Of a DNA stretch of 52,292 nucleotides, positions 43,109 to 51,766 are shown one piece after another. The notes beneath the pieces were generated by a model, which worked only from the letters and a program-made list of their open reading frames with translations, was not told the DNA's origin and ran no database searches. The translations under genes and the position numbers were made by a program. The stretch is taken from contig JAURGE010000015.1 of NCBI GenBank assembly GCA_030833925.1, positions 1-52,292 of the forward strand, given 5' to 3'. Source of the stretch: Alphaproteobacteria bacterium. GTDB taxonomy: Bacteria > Pseudomonadota > Alphaproteobacteria > Bin95. Within the stretch, counting starts at the first letter, position 1. Each line of letters opens with the position of its first letter.

Positions 43109-45424
43109 ATGCCAGATAACGGCATAATGCATGGATCTCATTGGGGTGCATTTCGAGCAGAAGTAAATGAAGGTCGTGTCGTAGGCGTGAAGCCATTTGA
43201 GCAAGATAAAAGTCCTTCCAAAATTTTAGATGCCATCCCGGAAATGCTTTATTCGGAAACTCGGATCGCTGAACCGTATATGCGTGAGAGTGTGGCGAAG
43301 CATGGGCCAGGAGCTAAACGAGAAGTTCGTGGAGCAGAGCGGTTTGTGCCAGTCTCCTGGGATAAAGCTTTAGATGTGGTTGCGGCAGAGTTAAAGCGCG
43401 TAAAAGCTGAGCATGGAAATGAAGCCATATTCGCTGGTTCCTATGGGTGGTCTTCAGCAGGTCGCTTTCACCATGCAAAAACGCAGATGCAGCGCTTCAT
43501 GAACCTGCATGGTGGTTTTACTGGTCAACTTCACAATTATAGTTATGCGGCTGCGCTTGCAGTGTTACCGCATATTCTCGGGACGGCAGAAGCTGCTCAA
43601 GGTCCCGTTAGCGACTGGGATGGTCTCCTTGCAGAAACCAGGTTGATTGTTTGCTTTGGTGGAATGCCACTTAAAAACGCTCAAGTTGATGCCGGTGGTA
43701 ACGGTACCCACCGAATGGCGGATTTTTTGGAGCAAGCAACGGCTAGGGGAATCCGTTTTGTAAATGTTTCGCCGGTTCGTGAGGACCTCGAAGGTGCAAG
43801 CAATTCGGAATGGATCCCTATCCGTCCAAACACTGACACAGCTTTGATCCTGGCTATGGCGTATGTCCTGATAGAGACGGGTAAAGCTGATCTGAACTTC
43901 TTGGATCGTTATTGTGTTGGCTATGAGCGTTTTCGCGCTCATGTGATGGGAGAGGATGACGGTCTGGCCAAAACTCCTAGCTGGGCATCGAAGATAACCG
44001 GGGTCTCAGAAGAAAAAATTCGAGCGCTGGCAAATGAATTGGCAAGTGTTCGAAGCTTTTTGAATATGGCATGGGGCCTGCAGCGCGCGGACCACGGAGA
44101 ACAACCTTACTGGGCGATGATCAGCCTAGCTGCAACGCTCGGTCAGATTGGCAAAACCGGAGGTGGTTTTGCGTTCGGAATGGGCTCGGTCGGTGGAATG
44201 GGAGCACCGAGGGAGAAGGTCCCTTCGCCCACGATGCCCGCTGGCATGAACAGAGCAGATAGTTGGATACCAGTGGCTCGCATTGCTGATCTTCTTCTCA
44301 ACCCAGGTCAACAATATGAGTTTAACGGTGAAACCCGAACTTATCCTGATACCCGATTAGTTTACTGGTGTGGTGGTAATCCATTTCACCACCATCAAGA
44401 CCTTAATCGATTTGTGGATGCTTGGAGGCGGCCTGAAACAGTAATTGTTCAAGACATCTGGTGGACAGCGACTGCCAGACATGCCGACATCGTATTGCCT
44501 GCAACAACAACTTTGGAACGAAATGACATTGGTTCTGGCGGGCGCGACCCGCATATCATTGCAATGCAAAAGGCAAGTGATCCGGTTGGCAAGGCAAAAT
44601 CCGATCACGATATCTTTACAGCTTTGTCGGAGCGTATGGGCTATCGGGATGCGTTCACTGAGGGCAGATCAGAAATGGAGTGGTTAGAGCATATCTATAA
44701 TGTGTCGCGCCAATTAGCTTCCAGACGTGGCGTTGAGATGCCGGACTTCCAGGCCTTCTGGAAAAAGGGTTGGTATGAGGTGCCGAAGCCAGTAACTCCT
44801 TTTGTACAGTTTGCAGACTTCAGGCAGGATCCTGAAGAAAATCCTCTCAATACGCCTTCTGGAAAAATCGAACTCTTTTCTGAACGGGTTTCAAGTTTTG
44901 GGTACAGCGACTGTCCTGGTTATGCTGCGTGGCGAGAGCCTAAGGAATATTTGGGTTCACCTGCTGCAAAACGTTTTCCGCTTCACATGCTCTCAAATCA
45001 ACCAAAGACTAGGTTGCATAGCCAGATGGACGCTGGTGGGGCCAGTCTGAAGTCAAAAATTAAGGGGCGTGAACCGATATGGATCAATCCATTGGATGCT
45101 GAAGCCCGTGGATTGGCCGACGGCGATATTGTCCGGGTATTTAACGATCGAGGTCAAACTCTAGCCGGAGTGATTGTTGCAGATCTAGTGATGCCAGGAG
45201 TCATTCAATTTCCAACTGGTGCCTGGTTCGATCCAGCAAATCCGCTAAAACCTGCGACTGCCCTTGAAAAGCATGGCAACCCAAATGTTCTAACTCGTGA
45301 CGAAGGTACATCGAGGCTTGGGCAAGGAACCTCAGCCCACTCTGCTTTAGTTGAAGTTGAAAAGTTTACCGGTGAGCTACCAGTCATTTCGGTTCGATCT
45401 GCGCCGCCGATTGCTGCGGAATAG
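43109..45424 (+). CDS. Cytoplasmic molybdopterin oxidoreductase, BisC / DMSO-reductase type
   Basis: 771 aa, close to BisC in length, with no Tat signal and no Fe-S cysteine motif. It starts like that family (GSHWGAFRAEVNEGRVVGVK). In GSYGWSSAGRFHH, Tyr112 and Trp114 align with Tyr114 and Trp116 of DMSO reductase; 31 residues after Trp114 comes Ser145 (HNYSYAAA), at the same distance as the Mo-ligating Ser147 is from Trp116. The C-terminal domain has FPLHMLSNQPKTRLHSQMD and GVIQFPTGAWFD. It therefore probably reduces an S- or N-oxide. It is followed within 10 bp by an unassigned protein and then a selenoprotein, suggesting joint function. Confidence 0.9.
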   Translation: MPDNGIMHGSHWGAFRAEVNEGRVVGVKPFEQDKSPSKILDAIPEMLYSETRIAEPYMRESVAKHGPGAKREVRGAERFVPVSWDKALDVVAAELKRVKAEHGNEAIFAGSYGWSSAGRFHHAKTQMQRFMNLHGGFTGQLHNYSYAAALAVLPHILGTAEAAQGPVSDWDGLLAETRLIVCFGGMPLKNAQVDAGGNGTHRMADFLEQATARGIRFVNVSPVREDLEGASNSEWIPIRPNTDTALILAMAYVLIETGKADLNFLDRYCVGYERFRAHVMGEDDGLAKTPSWASKITGVSEEKIRALANELASVRSFLNMAWGLQRADHGEQPYWAMISLAATLGQIGKTGGGFAFGMGSVGGMGAPREKVPSPTMPAGMNRADSWIPVARIADLLLNPGQQYEFNGETRTYPDTRLVYWCGGNPFHHHQDLNRFVDAWRRPETVIVQDIWWTATARHADIVLPATTTLERNDIGSGGRDPHIIAMQKASDPVGKAKSDHDIFTALSERMGYRDAFTEGRSEMEWLEHIYNVSRQLASRRGVEMPDFQAFWKKGWYEVPKPVTPFVQFADFRQDPEENPLNTPSGKIELFSERVSSFGYSDCPGYAAWREPKEYLGSPAAKRFPLHMLSNQPKTRLHSQMDAGGASLKSKIKGREPIWINPLDAEARGLADGDIVRVFNDRGQTLAGVIVADLVMPGVIQFPTGAWFDPANPLKPATALEKHGNPNVLTRDEGTSRLGQGTSAHSALVEVEKFTGELPVISVRSAPPIAAE

Positions 45425-45430
45425 TCTGTG

Positions 45431-46477
45431 ATGAATTTTCAGTCCAAAATTCATTCTATTGAGGATGCTTTAGCGGCGCAGGAGTATTTTCACAGTCGCA
45501 AGTGGACAGACGGACTCCCGATTATTCCGCCAACTGTAGATCTTGTTCAGGCCCATTTAGAGTGGGCAATGCTCAACCCAGACAGTCTGATCGGGGTTGA
45601 GCCGGTGCGAGCAAGACCCATCACGGCCGAGAAACTGGCAATAAATTCAGTGATGGCCGGTTGTTTGCCGATGCACTTTCCCCTGGTTGTTACAGCCTGG
45701 ACTGCGATGTTGCAGGAGGAGTTTTTACTTCACGGTGCGACGTCGTCCACTGGGGGGTGTGCAATTTTGTCGGTCATTAACGGGCCTACCCGCAAAGAGC
45801 TTGGCATGGATGGCACGTTCAATGCGCTGGGTGCAAGTGATAGAGCTACCATGGTGATTGGGCGCGCCATTCGACTTGCCCTATACAATCTAATGGACGT
45901 GCGGCCTGGGGAGGTCGATAGGTCTACTCTCGGCCACCCTGGAAAGATCTCGTATTGCGTAGCAGAAGACGAAGAAAATACAGGCTGGCTGCCACTTTCG
46001 GTGGAGCGTGGCGCTCCTCATTCGGCGTCAGCGGTCACGGTTATGTCAGCGGGATCACCCCGCCAACTTATGAACGAGTGGACAACAGAGCCAGAGCAAA
46101 TCTTAGAGACCTTCATCGCTGAAATTAAAGCCTCGATGCTGCATTATTCCATTTGGGCCGGAAACTTCGCGATTGTGGTGCCACCTCAGCTTCGTGCTCA
46201 TTTTGAGAAAGCAAATTGGTCCAAAGCAGATATAAGGCAGTTTGTATTTGAGCGGGCGCGTGTAACTCGCGGTGATTGGGCTAGCTGCGGAAAAGGCATG
46301 GTTGTTGACGAGCGCGGTGAGGAAATATTTCAGGCCTTACCAACTGCTGAGGATTTATTGGTGATTGCGGCAGGTGGCCCTGCCGGAGGATTTGGAGCGG
46401 TTATTCCTCCTTGGTTTGGTTGGAAAAGCCGAGCTGTTACAATGGCAGTTGGCGCCTGCGTTGATTGCGAAGCTTAG
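45431..46477 (+). CDS. Conserved protein of unknown function with C-terminal Cys-x-x-Cys
   Basis: 348 aa, soluble as far as I can see. I recognise only the N-terminal WTDGLPIIPPT segment, which I recall from conserved hypothetical proteins found beside UGSC proteins; this memory is not proof. Cysteines lie in MAGCLPMHF, STGGCAILS, ISYCVAED, WASCGKG and the final residues ACVDCEA (Cys343, Cys346). The last pair could be a thiol partner for the selenocysteine of the next gene. It sits 6 bp after the molybdoenzyme stop and 15 bp before the selenoprotein. The ATG at 45431 is preferred over an overlapping GTG at 45428. Confidence 0.7.
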   Translation: MNFQSKIHSIEDALAAQEYFHSRKWTDGLPIIPPTVDLVQAHLEWAMLNPDSLIGVEPVRARPITAEKLAINSVMAGCLPMHFPLVVTAWTAMLQEEFLLHGATSSTGGCAILSVINGPTRKELGMDGTFNALGASDRATMVIGRAIRLALYNLMDVRPGEVDRSTLGHPGKISYCVAEDEENTGWLPLSVERGAPHSASAVTVMSAGSPRQLMNEWTTEPEQILETFIAEIKASMLHYSIWAGNFAIVVPPQLRAHFEKANWSKADIRQFVFERARVTRGDWASCGKGMVVDERGEEIFQALPTAEDLLVIAAGGPAGGFGAVIPPWFGWKSRAVTMAVGACVDCEA

Positions 46478-46492
46478 GGAATATTTTGCATC

Positions 46493-47020
46493 ATGAGCAT
46501 ACAAGTATTTGATCCCACTTATGCCTCGAGTGGTACGGTTTTTGATCTAGCACCTCGGCTTGATGGCCTCCGGGGAAAGACGGTTGGCCTCATTTCAAAT
46601 GGCAAAAGGGGCACGGTTCAGTTTTTCTCGGCGATGGAAAAACAACTCCTGCGGGATTTTGGTGCAGCCCGCGTCATTATTAGAACAAAAGGAAACTACT
46701 CAGCTCCAATGGAGCCCGAAATTCTTGATGAAGCTAGAAGTTGGGATATTGCCTTCACAGGGGTTGGCGATTGAGGAAGCTGCTCGTCGTGCAGTTTGCA
46801 TGACGCTATTGCAGCAGAGAAAGTAGGCGTTCCTTCTGTAGGAGTTATGACTTCAAAGTTCGAGAGTGCTGCGGAGCTAATGGCCCGTGCCCTTGGAGCT
46901 GAGGCGTATCGCTTCGCTGTCATTGATCATCCTATTTCTTCAGCGAGTGAATTGGCGCTCGCAGAGCAGGCAACGGCGGCAATCCGTAGAGGAATAGAGA
47001 TCGTTACAGCTCAGGCTTAA
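46493..47020 (+). CDS. UGSC-type selenoprotein with in-frame TGA (selenocysteine 94)
   Basis: Reading through the TGA at 46772-46774 gives 175 residues. The context is FTGVGD-U-GSCSSCSLHDAI; the motif U-G-S-C followed by His-Asp is the hallmark of the UGSC-containing selenoproteins described from marine metagenomes. The part after the TGA stays open for 81 codons in the same frame with no independent ribosome site, and reads as an ordinary protein (VGVPSVGVMTSKFESAAELM). Cys97 and Cys100 may pair with the selenocysteine. A plain stop or frameshift would give a 93-residue fragment, but no base change is needed to restore the reading. It overlaps the convergent MFS gene by 17 bp. Sel genes are not in the window. 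Confidence 0.85.
46775..46814 (+). promoter_or_regulatory. Candidate bacterial SECIS region after the TGA
   Basis: Two hairpins can form just after the TGA. One pairs AAGCTGC (46777-46783) with GCAGTTT (46791-46797); its loop TCGTCGT starts only 9 nt after the TGA. The other pairs TTGCA with TGCAG (46796-46800 with 46810-46814); its 9-nt loop TGACGCTAT starts 26 nt after the TGA, within the usual bacterial range, with G at the second loop position. Bacterial SECIS elements vary widely, so this is suggestive only. Confidence 0.4.
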
Positions 47021-48230
47021 CATCTCGAAGACGGTCAACCCGGCGAATTTCTGGAAATAAATAGGCCCACAAGATGGTGATGCCACATACTGCTATGCCG
47101 CCAGCAAGCACAGCTGGGATAGTCCCAATAGCAGCCGCAGAAACGCCAGCGCGAAAGTCTCCAAGCTCGTTGGAAGCGTTGATTGAAATAGAATTAACCG
47201 CTGAAACGCGCCCCCGCATGTAGTCTGGAGTGGCTATTTGAGTCAAAGTTTGGCGGACATAAACGCTTATCATGTCAGCTCCGCCGTAGACAGCCAACGC
47301 TGTCAAAGAAAGCCAAAATGCGGTTGAGAGGCTAAATACTGCGATAGACAAGCCGAATGCAAAGAGAGAAATAAACATGAGCGGCCCCATATGCCGAGGA
47401 GCCGCTAACTGGGCAAGAAAAATGCCGATGACCAGTGATCCAATGCCGGGCATTGCGCGCATCACGCCTAGACCATCCGGTCCCACATGCAGAATATCCG
47501 CAGCGTATATTGGTAAAAGCCCCATCACACCGCCAAGCATTACAGCTAGAAGGTCAATGGTGATTGCGCCTAGGACTATCTTCTCGCGCCAGACGTAAAC
47601 AAATCCTCCTAGTATTTCGGCCAGGTTATTTCCACGGCTTACACTTTGGCGCAGAGCCCTAGGTAGAAAGGCGGCGGCCAACCCGGCTAAAACAAACATC
47701 AACAAGATGGGCCAATAGACGCCATCCCCAATCCAGGCGATTAGACCACCAGCTGCTGCGGGGCCGATAAGTTGTCCTGCTTTGTTTGCCGACGATGCCC
47801 AGGCGATGGCGTTTGGGAACTGCTCTTTAGTAACCAGATTAGGGAGCACCGCTTGACTGGCGGTATGATAGAAAGCTCTTGCTGTCCCATGCAAAGCTAA
47901 GAGAGCAAAAATCAGGTTAACGCTTAGAGTTTGTATGACAGCCCAAAACAGAGCGCCTGTCACAAGAAAATGAAGTGCGGCACAAGTTGCCAATATTGAA
48001 CGACGTTCAAGCCGATCAGCTGCAATCCCAGCCAACAAGAAAAGTAAAAAAGCTGGAGCGAATTGGGCTAATCCAATAAGACCCAAATCCAAGGGGTCAC
48101 TGGTCAACTTATAAACATGCCAGCCAATTGCGACGGTCAAGCCATGTATGGCAAGCGTATTGGCAGATCTCCCACCAACAAACAATAGGAAATTCCAATT
48201 TCGGATAAGCGGTTGAACAGTCGATTCCAT
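47004..48230 (-). CDS. MFS exporter (MFS_3 type)
   Basis: 408 aa with about 12 helices. WHVYKLTSDPLDLGLIGLAQ and FLLFLLAGIAADRLERRSIL near the N-terminus match the EntS-like exporter group; later FYHTASQAVLPNLVTKEQFP and FRAGVSAAAIG are typical. It may export a siderophore, drug or metabolite. It converges with the selenoprotein gene, overlapping 17 bp. A distant paralogue lies at 30.1-31.3 kb. Confidence 0.88.
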   Translation of the reverse strand: MESTVQPLIRNWNFLLFVGGRSANTLAIHGLTVAIGWHVYKLTSDPLDLGLIGLAQFAPAFLLFLLAGIAADRLERRSILATCAALHFLVTGALFWAVIQTLSVNLIFALLALHGTARAFYHTASQAVLPNLVTKEQFPNAIAWASSANKAGQLIGPAAAGGLIAWIGDGVYWPILLMFVLAGLAAAFLPRALRQSVSRGNNLAEILGGFVYVWREKIVLGAITIDLLAVMLGGVMGLLPIYAADILHVGPDGLGVMRAMPGIGSLVIGIFLAQLAAPRHMGPLMFISLFAFGLSIAVFSLSTAFWLSLTALAVYGGADMISVYVRQTLTQIATPDYMRGRVSAVNSISINASNELGDFRAGVSAAAIGTIPAVLAGGIAVCGITILWAYLFPEIRRVDRLRDVKPEL

Positions 48231-48337
48231 AAACGCAACATAAGGAAATATGGTCTATCGCGTCAGTATGGACCTTTTAGTTTTTTTCACAGGCTTAAGG
48301 TAGGAAAATAGGAGCAATTGGCATTTGGTGCTCTAGT

Positions 48338-49372
48338 TTAGATCCAACCTGAAAGTTCCCGAGTAGCCAGATTTGCAATAAAAGCGGCATGCCCATCATC
48401 ATCATTCAGGCATGGAATATAAGTAAAATTTTCTCCTCCAGCCGCGCGAAAACCGTGGGCAAGCTCTATGGCGAGCTCGTCTAGCGTCTCAACACAATCA
48501 GCTACAAACCCAGGCGAGATAACAGCAATCTTTTTTATTCCCTTCGCCGGCAGAGACTTTACTGTTTCATCTGCATATGGCTGTAACCACTCTTTGGGTC
48601 CAAAGCGAGATTGAAAAACCATTAGCAGTTTTTCTTTTTCCCAACCAAGGCGTTCCCGCAACATCCTAGCGGTTTTGGCGCAGTGACAGTGATATGGATC
48701 GCCTTTCTCAAAATATTCCATTGGTAAACCATGGAATGATGTCACTAGTAAATCTGGGGTCCAATCAAGTTTGCTGTAATGGCGCTCAATCGACTCAGCC
48801 AGAAGGTCAATATGATTTGGGTCATCGTACCAAGGCGGTGTTGTTCTGATGGCTGGTTGCCAACGCTCGCGCATCAGTTGCCGAAAAGCTTGATCACATG
48901 CAGTGCCCGACGTTGCGGCACTGTATTGAGGATACAGTGGCAGAAGAAGGAGCCTGTCGCATCCCTCCTTTATCATCCTCTCTATGACGCTAGCGGTAGA
49001 AGGATCTCCATACCGCATGGCAAAATCCACTATAATGTTGGGATGAGCTGGCCTAATTATTGAGGCTACTTTTTCCGTAAGATCGCGTGTGGTTGTGCGA
49101 AGTGGGGATTCATTCTTTTCTTTGTTCCAAATTCGAGCATATGCAGCGCCGGACTTCTTAGGGCGTATGCTCAAAATAATTCCTTGTAATATGGGCTGCC
49201 AAAGGGCTGGTGATAATTCAATGATGCGTCTGTCAGACAAAAATTCAGAGAGGTAGCGCCGCATCGACCAATAGTCGGTTGCATTTGGGGTGCCAAGATT
49301 AAGAAGTAAAATCCCAATTTTAGCCTCCGGTATTTTCGGATGTTTTTCAGGATATGAGGTTGTTGCCCGCAT
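48338..49372 (-). CDS. hemH: Ferrochelatase
   Basis: 344 aa; inserts Fe2+ into protoporphyrin IX, the last step of heme synthesis. Motifs: ILLLNLGTPNATDYWSMRRY, RYLSEFLSDRRIIE, DRLLLLPLYPQYSAATSGTA, the catalytic His in LVTSFHGLPMEYFEKGDPYH, FQSRFGPKEWLQPY, and the acidic Glu in GFVADCVETLDELAIE. The HCHC in PYHCHCAKTA resembles other proteobacterial forms. The ATG at 49370-49372 is clear. Confidence 0.95.
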   Translation of the reverse strand: MRATTSYPEKHPKIPEAKIGILLLNLGTPNATDYWSMRRYLSEFLSDRRIIELSPALWQPILQGIILSIRPKKSGAAYARIWNKEKNESPLRTTTRDLTEKVASIIRPAHPNIIVDFAMRYGDPSTASVIERMIKEGCDRLLLLPLYPQYSAATSGTACDQAFRQLMRERWQPAIRTTPPWYDDPNHIDLLAESIERHYSKLDWTPDLLVTSFHGLPMEYFEKGDPYHCHCAKTARMLRERLGWEKEKLLMVFQSRFGPKEWLQPYADETVKSLPAKGIKKIAVISPGFVADCVETLDELAIELAHGFRAAGGENFTYIPCLNDDDGHAAFIANLATRELSGWI

Positions 49373-49459
49373 TCTTAATCTCTCAAAAATTCATTGGCTC
49401 GTGAGGTCTCTGACCTCTGCTTCATCTAAATCCGAGTGTGTTGGCCCGTGGTTAAAATC

Positions 49460-49801
49460 TTAGCGGCTGGACCGAAGTTTTAGGAACAAAAGATATAGTA
49501 CTTCCAGGATTGGAAGAACTGGTTTGGAACCCGCAATTCTGGCAAGCAACTTTAGGCCAGGGAGTTCACGCCACAGCGCTATAAACGCTGATGCACCATC
49601 ATTAACATTGCCCTGTCGGTCCGTCACATGGAAACGCTCTAAAAGCGACGCACGGTCCAGGCCAGGCGGTAGAGCAGCCGATTCACAAGAGTTAACATCA
49701 ACCCAAACTATTTGCTCTGCTCCTCGTCGACGACGATAGAATCGGATCTCGCGTGAGCAGACGGGGCAATTTCCATCGAAGAACACCATGGGTTTCTGCA
49801 T
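49460..49801 (-). CDS. DCC-family (DUF393) thiol-disulfide oxidoreductase
   Basis: 113 aa. The N-terminal FFDGNCPVCSREIRFYRRRR carries the family DxxCxxC signature (Cys12, Cys15), and GNVNDGASAFIALWRELPGL is also typical. The family has a thioredoxin-like fold; its substrate is unknown. It lies 87 bp upstream of hemH on the same strand, so it might be co-transcribed and act on a thiol near heme synthesis; that is inference. Confidence 0.88.
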   Translation of the reverse strand: MQKPMVFFDGNCPVCSREIRFYRRRRGAEQIVWVDVNSCESAALPPGLDRASLLERFHVTDRQGNVNDGASAFIALWRELPGLKLLARIAGSKPVLPILEVLYLLFLKLRSSR

Positions 49802-50098
49802 TATTTTTTGACTTCTTGGCGGGAGGGATAATCAGCTTGAGCACCATCCTTGGTCGTGCTGCCCTAACTCATCGCCGCTGCGCTGATCGCGATCAGAGCA
49901 TAGGCGCCCGATGTTTCTAGAAGCAGCACCAAAGTACACACTAAACGAATTCTGATAAGGCTCTAGAGACAACCTATGCCAGCTGATCACGCTTTTCTCC
50001 ATCGTTTGACATATGCCTTACGAGGATTATTTCAGCTCGGATCACGATTACTTACCTAAGTCTGATGTACAGAGAGAAGTCAGACTAGATTGAAGACG

Positions 50099-50986
50099 TC
50101 AGGTTGGCGGCGCAACTCGTTTTAAAAAACCCACTACAGAGTCTGCAAATATATCGTTGCGGTCACCGGCAACCATGTGCGCCGCATCTCTAACATTGAC
50201 ATATTCGGCGTGAGGGCACTGTTGCAGGAAGGCCTGAGCACCTTCCTCGCTTAATACATCGGAAAGCCCTCCTCGAACGAGTAGCGTCGGTAATTTTAGG
50301 AGGTCAGCAGCATTGGATAGTTGTTGGCGATAGGGGTTGACGCCTGACGCAGAGGCACGAGCTTGTCGACGCTTTGGGTCCCAGTGCCATACGAATTTGC
50401 CATTACTAGCTAAGCGAACATTCTTTGCCAGGCCATCAAGTGTTCGTGGTCGCTTCCTGTGAGGTTGGTAATTAGAAATTGCCTCTGCGACTTCTTCTAA
50501 GCTGTCAAAACCATCTGGCTTCTGGTCCATGAAAGCCTGGATTTTGGCTACTCCCTCAGGTTCAACCTGTGGAGCTATATCAACGAGCACGAGAGCAGAT
50601 GCATCTACATGCCCAAAACCTGTTGCAAGAAGGCTTGTGCCTCCACCCATAGAAGCTCCCACTAGGGCAGGCTTTTCTGCCCCTTCCGCAGCAATCAGGG
50701 TCGTCAGATCCTCGACCATGCGATCACCGGCGTAATCCTCTGCGTTTGATGCCCATCCAGAATCGCCATGGCCTCGAGCGTCAAAGGCAATGGCTCGGTA
50801 ACCAGCCTCTGCTAGTGTTTCGCCAGCTCCTTTCCATGCATGACGGGTCTGACCGCCCCCATGTAATAGAAATACATGACGACCCGTCTTAGGACCCCAA
50901 GCGTCCCCAGCGATTTCGAGCCCTCCAGAGCCCTTCCAAGTATACATTGGTTCTGGTGTGCCAGGCAGTCTTTCGCCAGCGCTCAT
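50099..50986 (-). CDS. Alpha/beta-fold hydrolase
   Basis: 295 aa. Oxyanion segment HVFLLHGGGQTRHAWKG, nucleophile elbow with Ser in LVGASMGGGTSLLAT (GxSxGG), Asp near VRGGLSDVLSEE, and His in RDAAHMVAGDRNDI complete the triad. Esterase, lactonase, epoxide hydrolase and C-C hydrolase activities all occur in this fold. The ATG (50984-50986) overlaps the VOC gene stop (ATGA), so it is coupled to that gene. A longer frame upstream is an artefact of that overlap. Confidence 0.9.
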   Translation of the reverse strand: MSAGERLPGTPEPMYTWKGSGGLEIAGDAWGPKTGRHVFLLHGGGQTRHAWKGAGETLAEAGYRAIAFDARGHGDSGWASNAEDYAGDRMVEDLTTLIAAEGAEKPALVGASMGGGTSLLATGFGHVDASALVLVDIAPQVEPEGVAKIQAFMDQKPDGFDSLEEVAEAISNYQPHRKRPRTLDGLAKNVRLASNGKFVWHWDPKRRQARASASGVNPYRQQLSNAADLLKLPTLLVRGGLSDVLSEEGAQAFLQQCPHAEYVNVRDAAHMVAGDRNDIFADSVVGFLKRVAPPT

Positions 50987-51759
50987 GAAGAAAATCCATT
51001 TGTTTCGGAAAGATAAAAATGTGTGCCACAAATCGTGACGTGGTCTGTTGTTGTAGGCAACCCAAGCCTTTTTGCTGCTTTCAATATCCCCGATCGATCA
51101 TTAACTGTTAATTGAACACCAATTAATCCGTCACCACGATCATCGCGGCTCGATACAAATTCCAAATTTGCGTTATCAAGTTCGATGACATGGCCATGCG
51201 CTGAGGCGACTACTGGGCGATCTAAAATTTTTCCCCAGTGGGTAGCTAGAATATGGGGATGCTGTGCTTGCAAAGTTGCTCCAGTGATTTCTTTGACAGT
51301 TTTCAACTGGACCGCATTTTCCCATTGATTTCCTGCGGGATGCCAGGGGCCGTCAATTACATTACCTTCCTGGTGGTCGACCTCCAGCATGCAACCACCG
51401 GTGTCTTTTGGATGAAGCTGAGTGCCAATGAAATCGCCATAGTCCATGGAATTGGCAATGCGAATGTTTAATTCTGAATAGATTGATCGACGGCGTTTAG
51501 GGTCATCGCACTGTAAGATGATGATATATCCGCCATCTCCTCCACGCCGGTCTATATACCTTTCAGCGGCTGTATCACTTCTGATTGGTGCTACTATTTC
51601 TAAAAAATTCCTACCAACGGGTGCCAGAACGTTTTCAAGTCCATACTTCAAAACAACAGGATCTCTAAAGCATTCTTCCAACCCAAGTGCCGTCTTTAAC
51701 TCATCGACAATTGGGTCGAGGTGTCGGGCTACTAAACAAATTTGGCGAAGTCGAAGCAT
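50983..51759 (-). CDS. Glyoxalase-like / VOC-family protein
   Basis: 258 aa with the glyoxalase / dioxygenase-like fold. LRLRQICLVARHLDPIVDEL at the start and ATHWGKILDRPVVASAHGH in the middle mark two VOC half-units. Such proteins are lyases, isomerases, dioxygenases or epimerases; I cannot name the substrate. Its first codons lie 7 bp after the crotonase gene, and its stop overlaps the hydrolase start. The three genes probably form a degradation operon. Confidence 0.8.
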   Translation of the reverse strand: MLRLRQICLVARHLDPIVDELKTALGLEECFRDPVVLKYGLENVLAPVGRNFLEIVAPIRSDTAAERYIDRRGGDGGYIIILQCDDPKRRRSIYSELNIRIANSMDYGDFIGTQLHPKDTGGCMLEVDHQEGNVIDGPWHPAGNQWENAVQLKTVKEITGATLQAQHPHILATHWGKILDRPVVASAHGHVIELDNANLEFVSSRDDRGDGLIGVQLTVNDRSGILKAAKRLGLPTTTDHVTICGTHFYLSETNGFSS

Positions 51760-51766
51760 CTCTCCG

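Noticed and set aside
46493-46774. A 93-residue pseudogene or frameshifted fragment
   Set aside because: The downstream sequence continues in the same frame without any insertion or deletion, and the TGA sits exactly at the first position of the known U-G-S-C motif. Selenocysteine explains it better than decay.
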